The notes: a model not told the origin generated them from the letters alone. 64,000 bases of DNA from Achromobacter seleniivolatilans (GCF_030864005.1 NZ_CP132976.1:3410001-3474000), one strand, 5' to 3'; positions 49,401 to 57,466 are shown, counted from the first letter of the stretch. Made by a program: numbers and translations.

Positions 49401-49959
49401 TGTCGGACAAGCGGTTTTCGGTTTCGCGGCGGCGCTCTTTGTAGCGCGACACGCCAGCGGCTTCTTCCAGGAACACCCGCAATTCTTCGGGGCGCGCCTC
49501 GATCAGGCGGTTGATCATGCCCTGCCCGATGATGGCGTACCCACGCGCGCCCAGGCCGGTGCCCAGGAAAATGTCGTGGATGTCGCGGCGGCGAACCTGC
49601 TGGTTATTGACGAAATAACTGCTGGTGCCGTCCCGGGTCAGAACCCGGCGCACCGCGATTTCGGCGTAGGTGCTCCATTGGCCGGCCGCACGCCCTTCGC
49701 TGTTGTCGAACACCATTTCCACCGAAGCCCGCGCGGCGGGCTTACGGTTGCCGGAGCCATTGAAAATGACGTCCTGCATGGATTCGCCGCGCAATTCGGA
49801 GGCTTTGGCCTCGCCCAGCACCCAGCGCACCGCATCGATGATGTTCGATTTGCCGCAGCCATTGGGACCCACCACGCCGACCAGCTGGCTGGGCACGGGG
49901 ATCACGGTGGGGTCAACGAAGGACTTGAAGCCGGCGAGTTTTAGCTGAGTGAGACGCAC
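46426..49959 (-). CDS. smc: Chromosome segregation protein SMC
   Basis: A 1177-residue SMC ATPase. Walker A GPNGCGKSNIIDAVRWVLGE (31-50) lies in the N-terminal head. Long coiled coils at about 165-500 and 660-1020 flank a hinge around 510-640 (LTGLSRLWQKLHVEPGWETALE ... GSACVVKAGHL). The C-terminal head has LLSGGEKALTATALVFALF and Walker B FCLLDEVDAPLDDAN. With ScpA/ScpB (not in the window) it compacts and separates chromosomes. It starts at GTG with no clear ribosome-binding site. zipA and ligA follow downstream after 46 bp. Confidence 0.97.
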   Translation of the reverse strand: MRLTQLKLAGFKSFVDPTVIPVPSQLVGVVGPNGCGKSNIIDAVRWVLGEAKASELRGESMQDVIFNGSGNRKPAARASVEMVFDNSEGRAAGQWSTYAEIAVRRVLTRDGTSSYFVNNQQVRRRDIHDIFLGTGLGARGYAIIGQGMINRLIEARPEELRVFLEEAAGVSRYKERRRETENRLSDTRENLTRVEDILRELNSQLEKLEAQAEVATRYRELQADGEKKQHALWFLKETGAREERAKKTQEMAVAQNELEAAIAGLRAGEAALESRRQAHYAASDAVHTAQGALYEANAQVSRLEAEIRHVVDSRNRLQSRRDQLQQQIAEWTSQREHCTEQIAQAEDDLATAAARTEEARATAEDAQAGLPSVEQRVREAASGRDEMRAALARVEQNLALVAQTQRDADRQMQTLEQRRERLQQELRELHSPDPVRLEQLAGDRVAGEDQLEAAQEELAALEGRVPEADAERSRAQAAAQTDAQNLARLEARLSALVKLQEDVQKQGALEPWLAKHELTGLSRLWQKLHVEPGWETALESALRERMASMEVRNLDWARAFAEDAPPARLAFYQLPVAAPTPPAPAGLTPLTSLLRITDPDLRTLLNEWLAGVYTSTDVTQALAMRATLPAGSACVVKAGHLIDAHSVRFYAPDSEQAGLLARQQEIENLQREIKAQQLIADQARAAVARAEAAWQQVSQAITPARTRVAEVTRRVHDIQLEHSKLQQQAEQSGERASRLRQDLEEIKVHEEDLRATREEAEARFETLDEELAEHQSKFADAEIDGETLAAQAEAARTRLRELERAAQEAEFAERAIQVRITDLQRNQQLAADQSQRGAVELEQLMGDLVELDASASQAGLQDALETRAEREEALSRARQEMENLSALLRGADEDRQTQEQTLEPRRARIMELQLQEQAARLAEEQFTEQLNAREVDREALAQFLSNQPEEWRRASWLQQEVGRISRQIESLGSVNLAALDELNTSRERKGFLDAQNQDLMTAIETLEDAIRKIDRETRELLQETFNVVNGHFGELFPKLFGGGEAKLSMTGEEILDAGVQVMAQPPGKRNSTIHLLSGGEKALTATALVFALFKLNPAPFCLLDEVDAPLDDANTERYANLVASMSEQTQFLFISHNKIAMQMAKQLIGVTMQEQGVSRIVAVDIDSAVQMMASEAA

Positions 49960-50023
49960 AGTACGATGACGACGGGGTGGGTTGAACGAAAGGCGTTAAC
50001 GGACCTGCCGCACAGATTGCAAA

Positions 50024-50042
50024 CCGGCCCATCAAGGGCCGG
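50024..50042. repeat. Hairpin in the smc/lplT divergent region
   Basis: CCGGCCC, ATCAA and GGGCCGG form a perfect 7-bp stem. It lies between the two divergent promoters, without a T run. The 264-bp gap has no ORF; TATACT (50143-50148) and CATAAT near 50173 are weak -10 candidates for lplT. Confidence 0.5.
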
Positions 50043-50223
50043 CTCACATATGGGTCGTATGATACCGCAGGCAGTCTGTCCCTAAACGTGAACATAGGTC
50101 AAGCCGCGGGCAAACGCTCAATGGCTGTCGCCGGAGCACCGGCTATACTCCCTGACACTTTTTGGCACGACACATAATTTTCACGCGGACCGGCCGGCCT
50201 CCGGCCAAAGAACGGGGACATTC

Positions 50224-51537
50224 TTGAAACGTGGTTTCTATCTGGTCATGGCCGCGCAGGCCTTCTCATCATTGGCGGACAATGCGCTCTTCATCGCTGC
50301 GATCGCCTTGATTCAGGAGTTGCACGGGCCTGATTGGCTGGCGCCCATGATGAAATGGTCCTTTGCTCTGGCCTATGTGGTGCTGGCTGCCTTCGTCGGC
50401 GCCCTGGCGGACTCCTTCCCCAAGGGCCGGGTAATGTTCTCCACCAACGCCTTGAAAGTGGCGGGCTGTCTGCTGATGTTCTCTTACGCCAGCATTGGCG
50501 TTGCTCCGGAATATCAAACCTATCTGGTGTGCGCGGCCTACGCTGTCGTCGGCATCGGCGCCGCCGCCTACTCGCCCGCCAAATACGGCATCGTCACCGA
50601 AATGCTGCCGCCCCACATGCTGGTCAAGGGCAATAGCTGGATCGAAGGACTGACGGTCTTCTCCATCATCCTGGGCACAGTGCTGGGCGGGCTGCTCATC
50701 TCTTCCACCGTATCGTCGGCCCTGCTGAACCACTCCTTCATTGGCAGCCTGGTGCACACCCCGGCCGAAGCGGCAATTCTCGTCATCGCCTTCGTGTATC
50801 TGCTGGCGGCGCTGTGCAATCTGCTGATTCCGCGCACCCACGTGCGCTATCCGCCGCAGCAAAAGAACCCCATCCGGCTCGTCACGACGTTCTGGGGTTA
50901 TGTCTGCGTGCTCTGGAAAGACAAGCTGGGCCAGATCACATTGGCGGTCACCACGCTCTTCTGGGGCGCAGGCGCGACCTTGCAACTGATTGTGATCGAG
51001 TGGGGCCGCAGCCACCTGGGGTACCAGCTGGACAAAGCCTCGATGCTGATGGGCGTTGCTGCGTTGGGCACCGTGGTGGGGTCGATCCTGGCGGGGCGTA
51101 TTCCGCTGCGGCGCGCGCTGTCCGTGCTGCCCATGGGCGCCGCGATGGGCTTGATCGTGCTGATGATGCCGCTGGTCTACCAGCCGTGGAGCGTCTATCT
51201 GCTGCTTTTGCTGACAGGCGCCTCGGCGGGATTCTTCGTCGTGCCCATGAACGCGCTGCTGCAACATCGCGGCCACGTGCTGCTGTCGGCGGGCCATTCC
51301 ATCGCCGTGCAGAACTTCAACGAGCAGCTCAATATTCTGCTCATGGTGGCGATGTACACCCTGCTGCTGTGGCTGCAATTGCCCATCAACGTCATCATCG
51401 TGATTTTCGGCACGGTCGTGGCTGTTTTGATGCTGGTGTTCATCCGCTGGAGCAAGCGCAACCTGCGGGCCAATCCCGAACTGCTCGACCAGATTGGCCA
51501 GGAAGGCCACGGCCGCGCGCTGGACTCCTCGCACTGA
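50224..51537 (+). CDS. lplT: Lysophospholipid transporter LplT
   Basis: A 437-residue major facilitator protein that flips lysophospholipids across the inner membrane for re-acylation. The start is TTG with GGGGA six bases upstream, giving MKRGFYLVMAAQAFSSLADNALFIAAIALI, the LplT N-terminus; the next Met lies eight residues inside the first helix. The conserved YSPAKYGIVTEMLPPHMLVKGNSWIEG loop is diagnostic. In E. coli, lplT is fused in operon with the acyltransferase aas; no aas gene is next to it here. Confidence 0.93.
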   Translation: MKRGFYLVMAAQAFSSLADNALFIAAIALIQELHGPDWLAPMMKWSFALAYVVLAAFVGALADSFPKGRVMFSTNALKVAGCLLMFSYASIGVAPEYQTYLVCAAYAVVGIGAAAYSPAKYGIVTEMLPPHMLVKGNSWIEGLTVFSIILGTVLGGLLISSTVSSALLNHSFIGSLVHTPAEAAILVIAFVYLLAALCNLLIPRTHVRYPPQQKNPIRLVTTFWGYVCVLWKDKLGQITLAVTTLFWGAGATLQLIVIEWGRSHLGYQLDKASMLMGVAALGTVVGSILAGRIPLRRALSVLPMGAAMGLIVLMMPLVYQPWSVYLLLLLTGASAGFFVVPMNALLQHRGHVLLSAGHSIAVQNFNEQLNILLMVAMYTLLLWLQLPINVIIVIFGTVVAVLMLVFIRWSKRNLRANPELLDQIGQEGHGRALDSSH

Positions 51538-51565
51538 ATCAATTCAAGCGCTTGATTCCCAACGA

Positions 51566-51592
51566 AAAACCGGGCTATCGCCCGGTTTTTTA
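51566..51592. terminator. Terminator between lplT and the uracil-DNA glycosylase gene
   Basis: AAAACCGGGC, TATC, GCCCGGTTTT then T. It ends on the stop codon of the converging glycosylase gene, so it works mainly for lplT. Confidence 0.88.
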
Positions 51593-52558
51593 TTGCTGCG
51601 CCGCCAGTTTCAGATCCTGCCAGGCGCGCGCCTTCTCGGATGGACTGCGCAGCAGATAGGCCGGGTGATAGCTCACGACCACCGGAATCTCTGTGCCCTC
51701 TTCCGTCTTCAAAGAATGGAGCCGGCCGCGCAGGTTGCCGATCGTGGCATCCGTGCCCAACAGCGTCTGCGCCGCAAAACGGCCCAACACCAAAATGCGC
51801 TCGGGCTTGAGCAGCGCGATCTGCCGCATCAGGTACGGGCTGCACGCGGCGATTTCCTCGGGCTTGGGGTTGCGATTGCCCGGGGGACGGCACTTGATCA
51901 CGTTCGTGATGAACACGTCTTTCTCGCGGCTCATGCCCACCGCCGCCAGCATGGAATCCAGCAACTGCCCTGAACGCCCCACAAACGGATGACCCTGGCG
52001 GTCCTCTTGCTCGCCTGGGGCCTCGCCCACGACCAGCCAGCGGGTAGGCGTCGCGCCCTGCCCGAAAACCGCGTGGCGGCGGCCCTGGCACAGTCCGCAG
52101 GCCGTGCACGCCACCACCTGTTCGCGCAATTCGTCCAGATTGGCGTTCTTGACCGCTTCGGCCACAGGAATACGCGGCGCGGAAGCCGTATCGTCCGCGA
52201 CCACCTTAGGTTCGGGACGCGGCGGCGGACCGGTGCGCGTCAAGATTGAGGCGGGTATTGCCTGCCGCCCCGAGGCAGGGGCTGCCGGAGCCTCGGACCT
52301 GGATTCTGCCCGGACCTCGGCCACGGCGGCCGTTGCCACGGGCGGCGGTGAGGCTTCTGCGACCGGTGCCGCTTGAACCGATGTAGCAACCGGCAAAACT
52401 GTTTTGGAAACAACGGCTTGCGCATCCACGGCAACACGAGCGGCAACGGGCGCAGGCCGCAGCCACAGCCGCTCCATGCCTAGCTCCCGCAGCCAGATGC
52501 GCTGCAGGGGATTGACGCGCGGCGCGGCGGGCGCCGGAGCTGTTGAGGGCAGACTCAT
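51590..52558 (-). CDS. Family 4 uracil-DNA glycosylase with an N-terminal extension
   Basis: 322 residues. The C-terminal 180 residues are a family 4 (Fe-S) uracil-DNA glycosylase: cysteines in CTACGLC (151-157), motif 1 VVGEAPGEQEDRQGHPFVGRSGQLLD, the Fe-S Cys in KCRPPGNRNPKPEE and ACSPYL, and motif 2 VSYHPAYLLRSP. The first 130 residues are a conserved short helix (NPLQRIWLRELGMERLWLRP) followed by Ala/Pro/Val-rich disordered sequence. It removes uracil from DNA after cytosine deamination. The start overlaps the tsaB-rimI stop as ATGA. Confidence 0.9.
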   Translation of the reverse strand: MSLPSTAPAPAAPRVNPLQRIWLRELGMERLWLRPAPVAARVAVDAQAVVSKTVLPVATSVQAAPVAEASPPPVATAAVAEVRAESRSEAPAAPASGRQAIPASILTRTGPPPRPEPKVVADDTASAPRIPVAEAVKNANLDELREQVVACTACGLCQGRRHAVFGQGATPTRWLVVGEAPGEQEDRQGHPFVGRSGQLLDSMLAAVGMSREKDVFITNVIKCRPPGNRNPKPEEIAACSPYLMRQIALLKPERILVLGRFAAQTLLGTDATIGNLRGRLHSLKTEEGTEIPVVVSYHPAYLLRSPSEKARAWQDLKLAAQQ

Positions 52559-53862
52559 GCACCCTCCCCTGCTACCGCATCGGAGCCGGCCGCTTCAAAC
52601 CGCTTCTGCATGACCAGCGCATCTTCCCGGCCGCCCTTCTCTGCCGGGTAATACCCCCGGCGCACGCCAATCTGCAAATATCCATGCCGCTTGTAGAAGC
52701 TGACCGCGGACGTGTTGGACGGGCGCACTTCCAGCAGCACGCCTTCCAGGCCGCGTTGACGCGCCTGTTGTTCGCACCAGTCGAGCAGCACGCCGCCCAG
52801 CCCTTGGCGATGCAGGCTCTTGGCAACGGCGATCACCAGCAGATGCGCCACGTCAGGCGCAAACATCACAACGCAGAACCCGGCCAGCTTGCCTTCGCGC
52901 CGCAAGACCCAAGCGCCATAACCCGAGGTCATCGCATCGGTGAAATTGCCGCGCGTCCAGGGAAACGCCTGCACGTGCGCTTCCAGCGCCACAACATCAT
53001 CCAGATCAGCTTCGGTCAGCGGCTGCGGAACGGCAGGCGCCAGCGACGGCTGCGCCTTGGGATTGCCACCTTCGCCACGCATACGCTCGGCGGTCGTGAA
53101 GGCCACTTTGTCGCGCACGTAAAGGGGAGCAGCCTGCTCAGGCGGCAGCGCTTCACCGCGCAACCAGCCTTGACGCGCCAGGAGCGCCACACTGGCGGCT
53201 TCGGGGCGCTGCGCATTGGGAGACCGGCGCCACTGGGCGGGGTGCTCCATATCGGAGCCGTAGGCATCCCAGGCGTCGCCTGCCAGCACCACCCCTAGCG
53301 GTTGACCGGCTTCTGCCGACCACAAGGGCAGATGATGCGCGGTCCAGGGCACCACTTCGGCCGCCGCAATCAGCAACGGCGCCTGCAAGATTTCCCAAAC
53401 GGATTCACCGTCCGCCATGCCTGCCCGGCGATAAACCGCCAGATAGACTTCATTCATTCGCGCATCCAGCGCCACCACAATGGCGTCAGACGGCCCCACA
53501 GTTTCGGGTGCGTCCTGCGTGCCGCTCATACTTGCGGCCACGTGGGCAGCAACGGCAAGATGCGAGACAATGGGTAGTACCGGAATTCCCAACCCCAGGC
53601 CCATGCCCTGGGCGACACCGCAGGCCACACGCAGGCCCGTGAAGCCGCCCGGGCCCTGGCCAAACGCCACGGCATGCAGCGCGGCGGGGGTCAACCCAGA
53701 AGCAGCCAGCAGCTCATTGGCCATTGGCAACAGCCGTTCCGCATGCTCTTGAGACCCCTCGTGCTCCCGGGTGCTGACCTCCAGACGGCCATCAACCGAC
53801 CGCAAAAGGGCCACGCCGCAACGGGACGAAGAAGTTTCCAAAGCCAGCAGGTTTAGTTCCAT
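52555..53862 (-). CDS. TsaB-RimI fusion (t6A synthesis factor and ribosomal protein alanine acetyltransferase)
   Basis: A 435-residue fusion. Residues 1 to about 265 are TsaB (LLALETSSSRCGVALL, HEGSQEHAERLLPM, FGQGPGGFTGLRVACGVAQG), a partner of TsaD/TsaE in making N6-threonylcarbamoyladenosine-37 of ANN-decoding tRNAs. After a linker (about 265-282) comes a GNAT domain of RimI type (about 283-420) with VIAVAKSLHRQGLGGVLLDW as acetyl-CoA site and NTSAVSFYKRHGY; RimI acetylates the N-terminal Ala of ribosomal protein S18. In E. coli the two are separate genes. The ATG at 53860-53862 is the family start; a 19-residue upstream extension is rejected. Confidence 0.93.
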   Translation of the reverse strand: MELNLLALETSSSRCGVALLRSVDGRLEVSTREHEGSQEHAERLLPMANELLAASGLTPAALHAVAFGQGPGGFTGLRVACGVAQGMGLGLGIPVLPIVSHLAVAAHVAASMSGTQDAPETVGPSDAIVVALDARMNEVYLAVYRRAGMADGESVWEILQAPLLIAAAEVVPWTAHHLPLWSAEAGQPLGVVLAGDAWDAYGSDMEHPAQWRRSPNAQRPEAASVALLARQGWLRGEALPPEQAAPLYVRDKVAFTTAERMRGEGGNPKAQPSLAPAVPQPLTEADLDDVVALEAHVQAFPWTRGNFTDAMTSGYGAWVLRREGKLAGFCVVMFAPDVAHLLVIAVAKSLHRQGLGGVLLDWCEQQARQRGLEGVLLEVRPSNTSAVSFYKRHGYLQIGVRRGYYPAEKGGREDALVMQKRFEAAGSDAVAGEGA

Positions 53863-53993
53863 AGATGCAGATTGTACGAAATACTGCGGTTCCGCCCCCG
53901 GTTGTAAGGGGGATTTCAACCATCGTTCGCAATGTGTAATATCTTGTGAACGCCCACTAGCCGCTGGTTCTCGTCACTGTTACATTTCCGGCC

Positions 53994-54728
53994 ATGAATA
54001 CGCAAAACACCACCCCCACCCGAAAAATCCTCGTCGTCGACGATGATCCGCGCTTGCGCGATTTGCTGCGTCGGTATTTATCCGAACAGGGATTCAACGT
54101 TTTCGTTGCAGAAGACGCCAAAGAGATGGGCAAACTCTGGCAACGCGAGCATTTTGACCTGCTCGTGCTGGATCTGATGCTGCCCGGAGAAGATGGCCTG
54201 TCCATTTGCCGCCGGCTGCGCGGTGGGCACGACAACACTCCCATCATCATGCTGACGGCCAAAGCGGAAGAAATTGACCGCATCGTCGGCCTGGAAATGG
54301 GCGCGGACGATTACCTGTCCAAACCGTTCAACCCCCGGGAACTGCTGGCACGGATCAACGCGATCCTGCGCCGTCGCGGTACCGAGGAACATCCTGGCGC
54401 TCCCAGCCAGGAAAACGAATCCATCGCCTTCGGCCCCTATGTGCTGAACTTGTCCACCCGCACGCTCACGCGCAACGGCGAACAGGTCCCCATCACGACG
54501 GGTGAATTCTCGGTGCTCAAGGTATTTGCGCGCCATCCGAAGATCCCTCTGTCGCGCGACAAGCTCATGGAGCTGGCCCGCGGCCGCGAATACGAAGCCT
54601 TCGATCGCAGCCTCGACGTCCAGATCTCGCGCCTGCGCAAACTGATCGAACCCAATCCGTCCAAGCCCGTGTTCATCCAGACCGTTTGGGGTCTTGGATA
54701 CGTGTTTGTGCCGGACGGTGGTAGCTGA
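53994..54728 (+). CDS. risA: OmpR-family response regulator (RisA/OmpR)
   Basis: A 244-residue response regulator. Receiver domain 10-125: acidic pocket VVDDD (15-18), phospho-acceptor D60 in LLVLDLMLPGEDG, and K in LSKPFNP. Winged-helix domain about 145-240 with LSRDKLMELARGREYEAFDRSLDVQISRLRKLIEP as recognition helix and VWGLGYVFVPDG. It closely resembles OmpR; in Bordetella this pair is RisA/RisS. The cognate sensor gene begins 34 bp after its stop. Target genes are not evident from the window. Confidence 0.92.
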   Translation: MNTQNTTPTRKILVVDDDPRLRDLLRRYLSEQGFNVFVAEDAKEMGKLWQREHFDLLVLDLMLPGEDGLSICRRLRGGHDNTPIIMLTAKAEEIDRIVGLEMGADDYLSKPFNPRELLARINAILRRRGTEEHPGAPSQENESIAFGPYVLNLSTRTLTRNGEQVPITTGEFSVLKVFARHPKIPLSRDKLMELARGREYEAFDRSLDVQISRLRKLIEPNPSKPVFIQTVWGLGYVFVPDGGS

Positions 54729-54762
54729 TCGGCTCGCCCGCCCCGGGCAGGAGCGCAGCCTC

Positions 54763-56157
54763 GTGCCGCGCTTGCGCAGAACATTCAGGAACCTGACATC
54801 ACGATTGCGGCTCGGCTTGTTCGGCCGCACGTTCCTGTTGCTCGCCGCGCTGATGCTCGTCAGCCTGGGTGCGTGGCTACAAGTATTTTTCAGCATGGAG
54901 CTGGGACCGCGCGCCAATCAAATGGCGCAGCGGGTGATTACGGCCGTCAATATCACGCGCACGGCCCTGATCTACTCGCATAACGGTGAACGCAGCAAGC
55001 TCCTGCTGGACCTGGCCACCAACGAAGGCATCCAGGTCTACCCGCGCGAAGTCACCGACTTCGCCGAAGCCCTCCCCGACGACGACTACTGGCAACGCGT
55101 TGCCCAGCATATCCGCACGCGCTTTGGCCCGGAAACGCAGATTGCCTGGGGCGTGAACCAGGTGCCCGGCTTCTGGGTCAGCTTTCAGATTGAAAAAGAT
55201 CTGTACTGGCTGGTGTTCGAGCGAGAGCAGATCGGACTGACTGGCGGGATCGAGTGGCTGGGATGGGGCGCCACGGCGTTGCTGCTTTCCCTTGTCGGGG
55301 CGGCGGTCAGCGTGGGCTTTGTGAACCGGCCCTTATCGCGGCTTGCGCGCGCGGCTCAGGTGCTGTCTCGGGGTGAAACGCCCGCGCCTCTGCCTGAACA
55401 GGGGCCGCTTGAAATCCGCGACCTGAACGCCTCTTTCAACCGCATGGCCAAAGATCTCAGACAGGCCGAAGCCGATCGCGAGCTGATGCTGGCCGGGATT
55501 TCGCACGATTTACGTACGCCGCTTGCCCGCATGCGGCTGGAAATCGAACTGAGCGGCGTGTCGGAAGATGCCCGTCAGGCCATCGATGAAGACTTGGGCC
55601 AAATCGACCACAGTATCGGCCAGTTGATGGAGTACGCCCGCCCAGCAGGCACCCTGCCCCAATTGGCAACCGATATCTCGGCGGTACTGGCCGAGCTCTA
55701 CGAACGCGAACGCAGCCACACCTCATCACTGGGCGGCGAGCTGGAAGCGACGCTGGAACAAGGATTGCGCGCCCGGATCACGGCGCTGGACTTGAAGCGC
55801 GTCGTCAGCAACCTGATCGAGAACGCCCGCCGTTATGGCCGTTCCAGCGATGGCATGGCCCATTTGGTCATGACACTGCAAGCTGAAGGCGGCATGATCG
55901 TGATCGAAGTCTCGGACCGTGGCCCAGGCATAGCGCCTGAAGACGTGGACCGCCTGCTGCGGCCCTTCTCGCGTGGCGAGGCAGCCCGTACTGGCGTCAG
56001 CGGCGCGGGCTTGGGATTGGCCATCGTCGAACGCCTGCTCAAACACGTTGGCGGAGCGCTGCGGATGCTGCCCCGAGAAGGCGGCGGATTGACCGCACGC
56101 ATAGAGTTGCCCAAAGCCAGATTTAGGAATTATCAATTAGACAACGATAATCCATAG
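54763..56157 (+). CDS. risS: Sensor histidine kinase (RisS/EnvZ type)
   Basis: A 464-residue inner-membrane sensor. Helix 1 (about 21-44) and helix 2 (about 163-185) enclose a periplasmic domain of about 115 residues. A HAMP domain follows (NRPLSRLARAAQVLSRG ... IRDLNASFNRMAKDL). The phospho-acceptor is H248 in GISHDLRTPLARMRLE. The ATPase domain has the N-box NLIENARRYG, DRGPGIAPED and SGAGLGLAIVERL. I chose the GTG at 54763 with AGGAG upstream; the frame is open from 54694 without a better start. The kinase is intact, unlike the frameshifted risS reported for B. pertussis. Its last codons overlap the ahpC promoter. Confidence 0.9.
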   Translation: MPRLRRTFRNLTSRLRLGLFGRTFLLLAALMLVSLGAWLQVFFSMELGPRANQMAQRVITAVNITRTALIYSHNGERSKLLLDLATNEGIQVYPREVTDFAEALPDDDYWQRVAQHIRTRFGPETQIAWGVNQVPGFWVSFQIEKDLYWLVFEREQIGLTGGIEWLGWGATALLLSLVGAAVSVGFVNRPLSRLARAAQVLSRGETPAPLPEQGPLEIRDLNASFNRMAKDLRQAEADRELMLAGISHDLRTPLARMRLEIELSGVSEDARQAIDEDLGQIDHSIGQLMEYARPAGTLPQLATDISAVLAELYERERSHTSSLGGELEATLEQGLRARITALDLKRVVSNLIENARRYGRSSDGMAHLVMTLQAEGGMIVIEVSDRGPGIAPEDVDRLLRPFSRGEAARTGVSGAGLGLAIVERLLKHVGGALRMLPREGGGLTARIELPKARFRNYQLDNDNP

Positions 56158-56165
56158 CGTAGAAT
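56129..56165 (+). promoter_or_regulatory. ahpC promoter with OxyR-like dyad
   Basis: TTAGAC (56137-56142) and TAGAAT (56160-56165) are 17 bp apart, a good sigma-70 promoter. It is overlapped by the dyad ATTATC-N11-GATAAT (56129-56151), matching the T-N11-A layout of LysR-type regulators such as OxyR. The dyad lies inside the 3' end of risS. OxyR control is inferred from AhpC function and site layout. Confidence 0.65.
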
Positions 56166-56217
56166 TTATGGTTTGAGGCACTGCCTTATCTCCACCCAAC
56201 AACTACTGGGAGTAAAC

Positions 56218-56766
56218 ATGAAAACTGTTGGCGACAAACTCGAGCCCTTCAAGGTCACCGGCGTAAAGCCCGGCTTCAACCAGCACGAAGAAAATGGCGT
56301 GTCGGCGTTTGAAGACATCACCGAAAGCTCGTTCCCCGGCAAGTGGAAGGTGATCTACTTCTACCCGAAAGACTTCACGTTTGTGTGCCCGACCGAAATC
56401 GTCGGCTTCAACAAGCTGGCCAAGGATTTCGAAGACCGCGACGCCGTCCTGCTGGGCGGCTCGACCGACAACGAATTCGTCAAGCTGGCATGGCGCCGTG
56501 AGCATCCGGACCTGAACAAGCTGGGCCACTACCAATTCGGCGACACCACCGGTGCCCTGATCGACCAACTGGGCGTCCGCGAAAAGGGTGCTGGCGTTGC
56601 TCTGCGCGCCACCTTCATCGTTGACCCGGACAACACGATCCAGCACGTTTCGGTGAACAACCTGAACGTCGGCCGTAACCCGGAAGAAGTTCTGCGTCTG
56701 CTCGACGGTCTGCAAACCGACGAACTGTGCCCGTGCAACCGTACGGTTGGCGGCGCTACGCTGTAA
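56218..56766 (+). CDS. ahpC: Alkyl hydroperoxide reductase AhpC (peroxiredoxin)
   Basis: A 182-residue 2-Cys peroxiredoxin reducing H2O2, organic peroxides and peroxynitrite. Peroxidatic C57 lies in KDFTFVCPTEIVGF. The C-terminus has two nearby Cys (C171 and C173 in ELCPCNRTVGG), the CxC arrangement known from mycobacterial AhpC, which is reduced by AhpD instead of AhpF. TACTGGGAGT precedes the ATG. ahpD follows 74 bp later, and no ahpF is present. Confidence 0.95.
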   Translation: MKTVGDKLEPFKVTGVKPGFNQHEENGVSAFEDITESSFPGKWKVIYFYPKDFTFVCPTEIVGFNKLAKDFEDRDAVLLGGSTDNEFVKLAWRREHPDLNKLGHYQFGDTTGALIDQLGVREKGAGVALRATFIVDPDNTIQHVSVNNLNVGRNPEEVLRLLDGLQTDELCPCNRTVGGATL

Positions 56767-56781
56767 TTTCCAGCCCGGCCA

Positions 56782-56803
56782 GGGGCCTGTTCGCAGGCCC
56801 CGC
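56782..56803 (+). terminator. Hairpin between ahpC and ahpD
   Basis: GGGGCCTG, TTCG tetraloop and CAGGCCCC, inside a longer imperfect CAGCCCGGC/GCGCTGGG stem, followed by TTTAATT. The T run is interrupted, so it probably attenuates, giving more ahpC than ahpD. Confidence 0.65.
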
Positions 56804-56840
56804 GCTGGGCTTTAATTGCTCTAGATTATAGGTAAAAACT

Positions 56841-57359
56841 ATGGAATTTCTTACGACCATTAAGGAACAGCTCCCGGATTGGGCCAAGGACATCCGCCTG
56901 AATCTGGACGCCGTGATTGCCCGCTCGACCCTGGCTCCTGAAGATGCCGTGGGCGCCGCCCTGTCCGCCGCCTATGCCGCGCGCAGCCCGGTGCTGGTCG
57001 AAGCCTTCAAGAGCGGTCTGTCCGAAGGTGACGCCAATGCCGCGCTGACCGCTTCCGCGCTGATGGGCATGAACAACACCTGGTACCCCTACGTCGAAAT
57101 GACCGGCGACGCCAATCTGAAGAGCCTGCCCGCCCAGTTGCGCATGAATGCCTACGCCACCCATGGCGGCGTGGAAAAGAAGCGCTTTGAGCTGTTCGCG
57201 CTGGTGGCCTCCATCATCGGCAAATGCCATTTCTGCGTGGCTTCGCACTACGAAAACCTGAAGAACGACGGCGTGTCGACCGAACAGTTGCGCGACGCCG
57301 GCCGTATCGCTGCTGTCGTCAACGCCGCCGCGCTGGCGTTGGCTGCCCAGGGCAAGTAA
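56841..57359 (+). CDS. ahpD: Alkyl hydroperoxide reductase AhpD
   Basis: A 172-residue carboxymuconolactone-decarboxylase-fold protein that regenerates AhpC. The active site matches AhpD: E117 (KRFELFALV), C129 and C132 in GKCHFCVASH, and H136. In mycobacteria AhpD passes electrons from lipoamide (with dihydrolipoamide dehydrogenase) to AhpC; the same route is plausible here but not shown. It lies just after ahpC on the same strand. Confidence 0.95.
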   Translation: MEFLTTIKEQLPDWAKDIRLNLDAVIARSTLAPEDAVGAALSAAYAARSPVLVEAFKSGLSEGDANAALTASALMGMNNTWYPYVEMTGDANLKSLPAQLRMNAYATHGGVEKKRFELFALVASIIGKCHFCVASHYENLKNDGVSTEQLRDAGRIAAVVNAAALALAAQGK

Positions 57360-57377
57360 GCACGCCTGACAGCCGAT

Positions 57378-57415
57378 AAAAAACCCCCGCCTGCACACGC
57401 AGGCGGGGGTTTTGC
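57378..57415. terminator. Bidirectional terminator between ahpD and the metallopeptidase gene
   Basis: AAAACCCCCGCCTGC, ACAC and GCAGGCGGGGGTTTT form a perfect 15-bp stem with A and T flanks for both directions. Confidence 0.9.
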
Positions 57416-57466
57416 ATTGAACGCGAGCCGGACAGCAAAGCAAGCGCCGCCCGATCGTTGCAGGAC

